Made by a program: the position numbers and the translations under genes. Below the pieces are notes generated by a model. The model worked only from the letters and a program-made list of their open reading frames with translations, searched no databases and was not told the DNA's origin. 38,167 nt of DNA from AA29 sp041481445 (GTDB lineage: Bacteria; Acidobacteriota; Vicinamibacteria; Fen-336), in NCBI GenBank assembly GCA_041481445.1, contig JBGPBV010000058.1, forward strand, positions 1-38,167, in the 5' to 3' direction. Each line of letters begins with the position of its first letter. The first letter of the stretch is position 1. Positions 29,718-36,587 of this stretch are shown piece by piece.

Positions 29718-30467
29718 GTGTTCAAGAGACTGGTCTGGCGCCCCGACCGGATGCTCCTGGGTGATCTCGTCTTCCGGCTCGCGCACTACAAGAGCGAGTC
29801 CTGGGACGGCGGCGAGAGCTGCTTCGAGTTCTACAAGATCAAGCCGCTCATCGATCAGTACGAGGCGTTCTGGTCCCGGCGCCCGGATTTCCGTCCGCGG
29901 AACGTCTTCGAGCTGGGCGTCTGGGACGGCGGCAGCTCCGCCTTCTGGTTCGAGTACTTCCAGCCCGCCAAGCACGTCGGGGCCGACCTGACCCGGCGGC
30001 CGGACCGGTACTTCCAGGACTACGTGAGATCACGCCAGCTCGGGCCGCGGCTCAAGATCCACTGGGGGATCGACCAGGCGGACGCGCGCACGCTGCGGAA
30101 GCTCGTGGCCTCCGAGTTCGATGGCCCCCTGGACCTCGTGATCGACGACGCCTCCCACCTCTACGGGCCCACCAAAGCCAGCTTCGAGACCCTCTTCCCG
30201 CTGCTGCGCCCGGGCGGGCTCTACGTCATCGAGGACTGGGCCTGGGGGCATTGGCCGGGATTCCACGCCCCCGGCCACGCCTGGGCCAGGGAGACCCCGC
30301 CCACGCGGTTGGTCACGGAGCTGGTGGAGGCGACCGGCACCTCGACCACGCTCATCTCGAGCCTCGTCGTGCTCCAGGGCTTCGTCGTCGTGGAGCGGGG
30401 GCCGATCGTCCTCCCGGAGACGACGGCGTTCACGCTGGAGGCCCACATCCTCCGCCGCCCGCGCTGA
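29718..30467 (+). CDS. Class I SAM-dependent methyltransferase (Methyltransf_24/CmcI-like)
   Basis: 249 residues from GTG 29718, with GGAG at 29705-29708 in front. SAM motif I is 'FELGVWDGGSSAFWFEYF' (64-81); 'GPLDLVIDDASHLYGPTKAS' and 'FPLLRPGGLYVIEDWAW' follow. This pattern is that of CmcI-like and Methyltransf_24 enzymes, which O-methylate sugars or sugar-like acceptors. A role in methylating the glycan is inferred from context. The gene ends just before a perfect TATAAT that probably serves the ABC exporter. Confidence 0.88.
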   Translation: MFKRLVWRPDRMLLGDLVFRLAHYKSESWDGGESCFEFYKIKPLIDQYEAFWSRRPDFRPRNVFELGVWDGGSSAFWFEYFQPAKHVGADLTRRPDRYFQDYVRSRQLGPRLKIHWGIDQADARTLRKLVASEFDGPLDLVIDDASHLYGPTKASFETLFPLLRPGGLYVIEDWAWGHWPGFHAPGHAWARETPPTRLVTELVEATGTSTTLISSLVVLQGFVVVERGPIVLPETTAFTLEAHILRRPR

Positions 30468-30482
30468 GCCGCGGCCCGCCTG

Positions 30483-30488
30483 TATAAT
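30483..30488 (+). promoter_or_regulatory. Perfect -10 hexamer before the ABC exporter genes
   Basis: TATAAT at 30483-30488 matches the consensus at all six positions. No clear -35 box is seen at the right distance. Transcription would start near 30495, leaving about 15 bases with GGAGGG (30500-30505) before a CTG at 30510. This placement supports CTG as the initiation codon. Confidence 0.55.
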
Positions 30489-30509
30489 GACGCTTTCCTG
30501 GAGGGCTTC

Positions 30510-31280
30510 CTGTTTCGGGAGATCGTCGCCTATCGGGCCTTCGTCCGTAACCTCGTCGCGAAGGACCTGAAGCTCAAGTACCGCGACTCGATCCTCGGGT
30601 TCCTCTGGTCCCTCGTCAATCCCTTGATGATGCTCGTCGTCTACACGATCGCGTTCAAGTACGTCATGCGCACGGGCATCCCGCACTTCACCTTCTTCCT
30701 GCTGGCCGGCCTCATGCCCTGGCAGTTCTTCGCGGGCGCGCTCACCGCCTCCACCCACGCCATCGTGGGCAACGGCAACCTCATCCGCAAGGTGTACTTC
30801 CCGCGCGAGGTCCTTCCGGTGGCCACCGTGCTCTTCACGTTCACCCAGTTCATCCTCGCCATGGCCGCCGTGCTGCCGGTCGTCATCCTCATCGACGGGG
30901 TGCCCCTGAGCTGGGTGGCCCTGATGGTGATCCCGCTCGCCCTCGTCCACCTCCTCTTCACGATCGGCTGTGCCTTCGCCCTCTCCGCGCTCACCACCTC
31001 GTTCCGCGACGTCTCCCACTTCACAGAGTTCGCCCTCATGCTGCTCTTCTGGCTGACCCCGATCGTCTACCAGGTGCAGATGGCGCCCGGACCGCTCAAG
31101 GTGTTCTTCCGGACGAGTCCCCTGGCCGCCTTCACCGTGGCCTACCAGGACATCCTCGTCCGGGGCGTGCTCCCGGACCTCGCGGTGGGAACGACGGTGA
31201 TCGCCTGGGCGGTGGTGACCCTCGTCCTCGGCCATGCGATCTTCCGGCGTCGCAGCGCCGGCTTCGCCGAGCTGGTCTAG
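30510..31280 (+). CDS. wzm: ABC-2 type polysaccharide exporter permease (Wzm-like)
   Basis: 256 residues. The true N-terminus 'FREIVAYRAFVRNLVAKDLK' then 'LKYRDSILGFLWSLVNPLMM' is typical of Wzm/TagG-like permeases and starts well before the first ATG (30624). In that extended frame the only initiation codon with an SD is CTG 30510 (GGAGGG at 30500-30505). About six membrane helices follow, with 'NLIRKVYFPREVLPVA' as the coupling-helix region. It forms the channel that moves polyprenyl-linked glycan across the inner membrane, powered by the next gene's ATPase. A start at 30624 would delete the conserved amphipathic N-terminus. Confidence 0.9.
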   Translation: MFREIVAYRAFVRNLVAKDLKLKYRDSILGFLWSLVNPLMMLVVYTIAFKYVMRTGIPHFTFFLLAGLMPWQFFAGALTASTHAIVGNGNLIRKVYFPREVLPVATVLFTFTQFILAMAAVLPVVILIDGVPLSWVALMVIPLALVHLLFTIGCAFALSALTTSFRDVSHFTEFALMLLFWLTPIVYQVQMAPGPLKVFFRTSPLAAFTVAYQDILVRGVLPDLAVGTTVIAWAVVTLVLGHAIFRRRSAGFAELV

Positions 31281-31285
31281 GCCGC

Positions 31286-32059
31286 ATGGAGCGTGCGATC
31301 GAGCTGCGCGGCGTCTCGAAGATGTTCCTGCTGAAGCACAACCGCTCGTGGGACCTGAAGGTCAAGGCCCTCAGCCTCTTCAACCCGCGCCACCGCGAGC
31401 AGGTCGAGACGTTCTGGGCGCTGCGCGACGTCACCCTGACCGTGGCCAAGGGCGAATCCATCGGCATCGTCGGCCCCAACGGCTCCGGGAAGAGCACCCT
31501 GCTGCGCATCATGGCCGGGATCTTCCAGCCCTCGAGCGGAGAGCTCGTGGTCCACGGGCGGGTGGCCCCGATGATCGAGCTCGGGGTCGGCTTCAACGTG
31601 GAGCTGACCGGGCGCGAGAACATCTACCTCAACGCCTCCCTCTTCCGCCTCTCCCGGCGGGAGACCGACGCCATCTACGACCGGATCGTGGCCTTCTCGG
31701 AGCTCGAGCAGTTCATCGACACCCCGGTCAAGAACTACTCGACGGGCATGTATGCGCGGCTCGGCTTCGCGGTGGCCGTGCACCTGGAGCCCGAGATCCT
31801 GCTGATCGACGAGGTCCTGGCCGTCGGCGACGAGCGCTTCCAGCAGAAGTGCATGGCACGGATGGAGGACCTCCGGCGCCGGGGGACGACGATCGTGCTC
31901 GTCTCCCACGCCATGGAGACGATCCGGAGCATGTGCGACCGGGCCGGCTTCCTCCTCCACGGGCGCCTCGAAGCGGAGGGAGACCCGGGGAAGGTGATCG
32001 CCGAGTACCGGGCCGCCCTCCACCTGCTGGGGGCGGAGGCGGCGGTCGCGACCGGTTGA
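31286..32059 (+). CDS. wzt: ABC transporter ATP-binding protein (Wzt-like), short form
   Basis: 257 residues. Walker A is 'GPNGSGKST' at 63-71, the signature is 'YSTGM' and Walker B is 'EILLIDE', followed by 'VGDERFQQKC' and the switch histidine in 'LVSHAM'. The N-terminal 'NRSWDLKVKALSLF' lid is typical of Wzt/TagH-type polysaccharide exporters. Unlike E. coli O9a Wzt it has no C-terminal carbohydrate-binding domain, so end-modification recognition is not built in. Only 5 bases separate it from wzm. Confidence 0.93.
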   Translation: MERAIELRGVSKMFLLKHNRSWDLKVKALSLFNPRHREQVETFWALRDVTLTVAKGESIGIVGPNGSGKSTLLRIMAGIFQPSSGELVVHGRVAPMIELGVGFNVELTGRENIYLNASLFRLSRRETDAIYDRIVAFSELEQFIDTPVKNYSTGMYARLGFAVAVHLEPEILLIDEVLAVGDERFQQKCMARMEDLRRRGTTIVLVSHAMETIRSMCDRAGFLLHGRLEAEGDPGKVIAEYRAALHLLGAEAAVATG

Positions 32060-32072
32060 TCCGGGCGCGCCT

Positions 32073-33011
32073 TCAGGCCGGGGCGCGCAGCGCGCGGACG
32101 ACCATCGGCTCCATGTAATCGGCGTAGTCGCTGTTGCTCGAGGCGAAGCCCAGGTCGAGCTCCGTGAGCGCACCGACCTCCGCGCGGTCGAACCCGGCGC
32201 GGCGCAGATCGTCGAGGAGGGCCCAGCCGTAGGCCCGGAAGGCCAGCGATCCCTCCCCCGACACCGGGTTGCCGTGATGGACCGCGGGGAGGTGGTGGAC
32301 GATCCGCCCGTCGTCCGCGAGCGTGGCCCGCACCTCGTGCTCCACGCGGTCGTGAAGGAAGGGGACGGAGAACAGCATCGCCCCCCCGCGGCGCGTCACC
32401 CGGCGCATCTCGGCCAGGGCCGCGCCGTCGTCCGCCAGGTGCTCCAGCACGTCGCCGTGCACGACGAGGTCGAACGACTCGTCGGGGAACGACAGACGGC
32501 ACAGGTCCTCGTGCCGGACGCGCCGCCCACGCCGCCGATGGACGCTGCCCGATCGGAAGGCGGGATCGAGGTACTCGCTCGCCGTCAGGTCCCCGACGCG
32601 CTCGGCCATGCGGACGTAGAAGGACGTCACCCGCTCGGCCAGGTACACCTTCCTCGCGCGGAGCGCGGCCGCTCCTCCGCTCCAGTCCTCGATTGCCTTG
32701 AACAGGAGCCGGAGCCGGTTGCGAAGACGGCATCGCCGGCAGATGAGGCCCTCGCGGAGGTTGATGTTCGTCCCCACCATCGCCCCCGCGGAGACGACGA
32801 AGGTGCGGGGAGCCGCGCAGAACGTGCAGAAGCCGGTCGTGACCCGCCTCCCTCCGATCTCCGCTTCCCGGGCTCGCCGCTCCGGGCGCGTCGGCTCGAC
32901 GTAGGCGGCATAGGCCCCGCGGTCGGAGAACCAACGGATCCCCGGGACCACCGTCAGCGGCGCGCCGCCCGCGCCCGCCCGTCCGAGCAGGCGGGCCAGC
33001 AGACCGGTCAC
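32073..33011 (-). CDS. Zinc-ribbon plus SAM methyltransferase domain protein
   Basis: 312 residues from GTG 33011. Near residues 60-100 two Cys pairs ('FCTFCAAPR' and 'ICRRCRLRNR') form a probable zinc site. A methyltransferase_11-like half follows with 'LSFPDESFDLVVHGDVLEHL' and 'RRVTRRGGAMLFSVPFLHD'. The first Gly-rich SAM loop is weak ('TASEYLDPAF'), which is common in this subgroup. It probably methylates a sugar or a lipid-linked intermediate. GTG 33011 overlaps the stop of the GT4 gene upstream on this strand (GTGA). The stop is 13 bases from that of wzt on the other strand. Confidence 0.85.
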   Translation of the reverse strand: MTGLLARLLGRAGAGGAPLTVVPGIRWFSDRGAYAAYVEPTRPERRAREAEIGGRRVTTGFCTFCAAPRTFVVSAGAMVGTNINLREGLICRRCRLRNRLRLLFKAIEDWSGGAAALRARKVYLAERVTSFYVRMAERVGDLTASEYLDPAFRSGSVHRRRGRRVRHEDLCRLSFPDESFDLVVHGDVLEHLADDGAALAEMRRVTRRGGAMLFSVPFLHDRVEHEVRATLADDGRIVHHLPAVHHGNPVSGEGSLAFRAYGWALLDDLRRAGFDRAEVGALTELDLGFASSNSDYADYMEPMVVRALRAPA

Positions 33012-34258
33012 CGCCCGCCCAGCTTCTCGAGCCGCGCGCGACAGCGGGCGCCCACCGCCGCCGGTCCGTGCTGCATTCGCACGAAAGCGGCGGCCCGGCG
33101 GCCCAATCGCGCTCCGTAGGCGGGCTCCCGCGCCAGCCTTCGCATGTACCAGGCCGCCTGCTCGACGTCCGGATCCGCCCACATCTGGCCTTGCGGGTAC
33201 GGGTATTCCGACGCGCCGACCGGGACCATCGTGTAGTCCACGACGCAGGCGTTGGTCGGGTTGGTGAAGTCGGTGTTGCCGGAGTAGCCGGTGGCCACGA
33301 CGGGCTTGCCCAGCATCATCGCTTCCGCCAGGCCGCGGCCGAACCCTTCTGACCGGTGCAGGGACACGAAGCAGTCCGAGACCTCGATGAGGGCGTGCAT
33401 GCGGGCACCGTCCAGGATCTCGTCGATCACGTGGATGCGCGGATCGGCGAGCTCCGGGGAGGCGAGGAAGGCCTTGGCCTCCGGGGAGCGGACGCCCGTC
33501 CCGTTGAGCTTGATCACGAGGCCGACCGAGTCCGCTCCGCCCTCCGGGAACGCCTGCCCGAAGGCCTTCAACACCGCGAACGGGTTCTTGCGCGCGACAT
33601 AGGACGTGAAATCGAAGGCGAACAGGAACAGGTAGGAGGCCTCGGGGAGCCCGAACGCGGCGCGCGTGTACCGCCCTCGCCGCTCGATGTCGATGGGGTG
33701 CGGCATCCAGATCACGGGACAGCGGGCCTTCTCGGCGATGGCGTGCTGGATGAAGCGCGACGTCGCCCAGATCTCGTCCACGAGGTCGAGCGCGGGCAGC
33801 CAGGCGTCGGGGAACCGGCTCAGCTCCCAGTGCCAGCCGCCGATGTTGTATCGACTGGAGAAGAACGAGTCGCCGAGGGCGGAATGCGCGCCCGCCATCT
33901 CGTCCGCGTTCATGTGGAAGATGTTGACGTCGAACGGGCTCTCCTTCGTGATGCGGTCGGCAAACTCGAACGTCGGGTGCTTGTCGGCGAGGTGGTCGTT
34001 CCAGTCGTAGACGTTCCGGATCCGGAACGGGATGCCGGCCGCGGCGAAAGCCTTGGCGGCGGCGCGCAGGTACTCGCCGACGCCGAGGACGGCATGGGGA
34101 TGGCCTACGAGCGTGGCGCCCCGCGGTCCTTTCTCCGATCGCCGGCTCACCTCCGTCCGCGGGGGGGAGGGAGCGACGCCACGGCTCGCCAGGACCGCGC
34201 GCGCCCTGCGCGAGAGGGGGCCCACGAGCCCGCGGAGCCACCGGCGGGTGAGGCTCAC
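33008..34258 (-). CDS. GT4-family glycosyltransferase, paralogue of 19358-20491
   Basis: 416 residues from GTG 34258. A basic N-terminal region is followed by 'ATLVGHPHAVLGVGEYLR', parallel to 'VDLVGHPFAPIGCGECLR' in the plus-strand paralogue. The donor half has 'FLFAFDFTSYVARKNPFAVL' and 'LHRSEGFGRGLAEAMMLGKP', then 'ATGYSGNTDF'. These are GT4 (GT-B) motifs with the nucleotide-contacting glutamates. The start overlaps the stop of the GT2-WbsX gene by GTGA, exactly as at the other end of the locus. It is likely to add a sugar next to that placed by the GT2-WbsX enzyme. Confidence 0.9.
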   Translation of the reverse strand: MSLTRRWLRGLVGPLSRRARAVLASRGVAPSPPRTEVSRRSEKGPRGATLVGHPHAVLGVGEYLRAAAKAFAAAGIPFRIRNVYDWNDHLADKHPTFEFADRITKESPFDVNIFHMNADEMAGAHSALGDSFFSSRYNIGGWHWELSRFPDAWLPALDLVDEIWATSRFIQHAIAEKARCPVIWMPHPIDIERRGRYTRAAFGLPEASYLFLFAFDFTSYVARKNPFAVLKAFGQAFPEGGADSVGLVIKLNGTGVRSPEAKAFLASPELADPRIHVIDEILDGARMHALIEVSDCFVSLHRSEGFGRGLAEAMMLGKPVVATGYSGNTDFTNPTNACVVDYTMVPVGASEYPYPQGQMWADPDVEQAAWYMRRLAREPAYGARLGRRAAAFVRMQHGPAAVGARCRARLEKLGGR

Positions 34259-36336
34259 GTCCGGCGGCCGGGGGCGGCGGCCACGGCGTCGCCGCGTGGC
34301 TCCACCCGCACCGCACCCAGGGCCCGCCGCGTCGCTTCGAGGTACCCCCTCCCGTGATGCTGGTCCGGCTCCAGGTGGCAGCCCTCGCCCCATTCGTTCC
34401 AGGCGTTGATGAAGACGGTCCGCTCGTCCCCGAAGCGGAGCTGCCGCGTCTGGTCCACCACCTGGCGAAGCCAATGCTCGTAGCCGGCCGGCGAGGCCCC
34501 GGTGAAGATGTGGGCCCGCGTCGACCGTCGCGGGGAGTTGTCCCAGGAGGGCGTGACGGCGCGCAGGAGCGGGTGGCTCGGCAGCGGCCGGCGGAGGAAG
34601 TTGTCGGCCGTCCTCGCGTAGTCGTAGAAGCGGCCCTCGAACCGCTCGACGAGGAGCTCCGCGGGCGCGGCCGTCTCGACCGCCCAGCCGTGCGGAGGGA
34701 ACTCCACCGCGGCATCGAACCCGAAGCGGCGCGGATCGCCCACCGCGAACCCGCCGAAGCTCTCCACGCTGGCCACGTAGATCTCGTCGCCACTCGCCAC
34801 CCGGCAGACCTCGCGCCACCGCGCGAGGGTGCGGCGCGCGTCGGGCAGCACCTCGGCCCGGTAGACGAGGAGGAGCGGCCGCCCCTCCATGCGGATGTAT
34901 CGCCGGTCCGCGAAGCAGGGGAGGAGGCTCTCGATGAACCGCAGGTCGTCCTCGGGCGAGTAGCGCTGGGCGATCAAGACCTCGTCCTCTCGTCCATCCC
35001 AGCGGCGCGTCCAGTTCTCGTTGGCCCAGCACAGGCAGAAGGGGAAATCGGGCGCGCCGCTGGCCAAGACCTCTCTCAGCGGCCGCTCGAGCAGCCGCTT
35101 CCCGTTGAACCAGTAGTAGTAGTAACAGAAGCCGTGCAGGCCGTGGGCCGCGGCCAGGTCGGCCTGTTTCTGCCGGGCGTCGGGCACACGCAGGTCATAG
35201 AAGCCGAGCTCGGCGGGAAGACGAGGCTGGAGGTGGCCCTTGAAGACCGGCCGGGCGCGCGCGACCGAGGTCCACTCCGTGAAGCCCTCCCCCCACCAGG
35301 CGTCGTTCTCGGGGATGGGGTGGAACTGGGGGAGATAGAAGGCGATGGCCCGCACCCGCTCCGCCTCCTCGAGCACCGTCCCCCAGCGCTCGAGCAGCTT
35401 GCCGCGATTGACCTCGACCTGCGCGCGCTTGAGGTCCTGATCGCCCTCGGCGGTGGTGACGCTCAGGTGGTGCACCACCACGGAAGCGGGGACGTAGGCG
35501 ATCGTGCGCCCGGCCTGGCGCACCTTGAGCGACAGGTCGCAGTCCTCGTAGTAGGCGGGGGCATAGCGCTCGTCGAAGCCCCCGATCTTCTCGAACAGGG
35601 AGCGCTCGATCATCAGGCTCGCGCCCGAGCAGTGGTCGACCGGCCGGGGGCGGTTGTACTCGGGCTTGCCGGGGTCGTCGTCGAGCCCGACCAGCTCCAC
35701 CGTCCCGTCGCCCCGGATCACCGTCCCCGCTTCCTGGAGGTGGCCGGAAGGGTAGACGAGCTTCGAGCCGGCGATCCCAACGCGCGGGTCGGCCTCGAAG
35801 ACGCGCAGGAGGGAATCGAGCCAGCCCTCCTGGACCTGGGTGTCGTTGTTCAGGAAGAGGATGTAGTCGCCGCGCGCGGCCAGGGCGCCGCGGTTGGCGG
35901 AGAGGACGAACCCCAGCGTGGCCGGGTTGCGGAGACAGCGGAGGCCCGGAACCCGCGAGAGCAGCTCCGAGGTGCCGTCCGACGACCCGTCGTCCACGAC
36001 GATCACCTCGTACGCGGCCGCCGGCCGCCGCCGTTCGATCGCGGAGAGGCAGCAGAGGGTGTACTCGATCTTGTTCAGGGCGGGAACGACCACCGAGACG
36101 ATCGGCTTGGGAGCCTCGGGGAAGCTCAGGAGGGCGGCGAACGCGGCCGGGGAGCGGCCATCGAGACGGATCAGCTCGACGGGGGTGACGGTCGCGGCGG
36201 AAGGTGGCGACGGGGAGCGCGACCACCCGAGCCGTGCCCGGGTCCGTCGCACCAGTCCGCTCACGCCCTCGCTCCTGAACGTCCGGGCCACGGAGGCGAG
36301 TAGGTGGGCGAGCGCGCGGGGCACGGGAGGGGTCAA
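34255..36336 (-). CDS. GT2-WbsX fusion glycosyltransferase
   Basis: 693 residues if started at TTG 36336; TTG 36363 is also possible but lies inside a predicted -10 element, and GTG 36324 is a third option. GT2 domain (about 80-310): 'VSVVVPALNK', 'VDDGSSDGT' near 114-122, 'NNDTQ' near 163-167, 'YYEDCDLSL' near 262-270. WbsX/GH99-like domain (about 330-685): 'AFYLPQFHPIPENDAWWGEG', 'CWANENWTRRWDG', 'INAWNEWGEGCHLEP'. It is the short paralogue of the C-terminal half of the giant protein at 14076-19361, without the sulfotransferase, coiled coil and repeats. Probably adds one or two sugars to the surface glycan. Confidence 0.92.
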   Translation of the reverse strand: MTPPVPRALAHLLASVARTFRSEGVSGLVRRTRARLGWSRSPSPPSAATVTPVELIRLDGRSPAAFAALLSFPEAPKPIVSVVVPALNKIEYTLCCLSAIERRRPAAAYEVIVVDDGSSDGTSELLSRVPGLRCLRNPATLGFVLSANRGALAARGDYILFLNNDTQVQEGWLDSLLRVFEADPRVGIAGSKLVYPSGHLQEAGTVIRGDGTVELVGLDDDPGKPEYNRPRPVDHCSGASLMIERSLFEKIGGFDERYAPAYYEDCDLSLKVRQAGRTIAYVPASVVVHHLSVTTAEGDQDLKRAQVEVNRGKLLERWGTVLEEAERVRAIAFYLPQFHPIPENDAWWGEGFTEWTSVARARPVFKGHLQPRLPAELGFYDLRVPDARQKQADLAAAHGLHGFCYYYYWFNGKRLLERPLREVLASGAPDFPFCLCWANENWTRRWDGREDEVLIAQRYSPEDDLRFIESLLPCFADRRYIRMEGRPLLLVYRAEVLPDARRTLARWREVCRVASGDEIYVASVESFGGFAVGDPRRFGFDAAVEFPPHGWAVETAAPAELLVERFEGRFYDYARTADNFLRRPLPSHPLLRAVTPSWDNSPRRSTRAHIFTGASPAGYEHWLRQVVDQTRQLRFGDERTVFINAWNEWGEGCHLEPDQHHGRGYLEATRRALGAVRVEPRGDAVAAAPGRRT

Positions 36337-36361
36337 CCGTCGAGGGTCATGGAAACGGGGC

Positions 36362-36391
36362 AATGTAGCGTAGGGCCGAGAGGTGCGTCAA
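36362..36391 (-). promoter_or_regulatory. Predicted promoter of the minus-strand GT2-WbsX run
   Basis: TTGACG (36391-36386, 5 of 6), 18-base spacer, TACATT (36367-36362, 4 of 6), read on the minus strand. The transcription start would be near 36355, five bases before an ATG (36350) that opens a five-codon frame 'MTLDG', whose TGA overlaps TTG 36336. Confidence 0.45.
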
Positions 36392-36587
36392 GAATTCGGG
36401 GCCGCGGCGGGGCCGGTGATCCGTCGCACAGTTGTCTCCATCTCGCTGACGTACCGGACGTAGACCGAAAAGCGCGCGCTCTCTCCAGCGGACCGCGCCT
36501 TGCCCGGTCGTCGCCCGCGTGCTACAAAAACTGATGAGGCACGAAGGAACAACGCGGACGGAAGTCCCTCGAAGCAAAGGAGCGGTG
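36364..36587. other. Divergent intergenic region
   Basis: About 220 bases between the minus-strand glycosyltransferase run and the plus-strand beta-helix gene. It holds the two divergent promoters described here and no further gene that I can support. Base composition is lower in GC near 36520-36560 than in the coding regions. Confidence 0.6.
36500..36528 (+). promoter_or_regulatory. Predicted promoter of the CSLREA beta-helix gene
   Basis: TTGCCC at 36500-36505 (4 of 6), 17-base spacer, TACAAA at 36523-36528 (4 of 6). Transcription would begin near 36535, giving a leader of about 50 bases that ends in a strong SD (AAAGGAG, 36576-36582). Confidence 0.45.
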
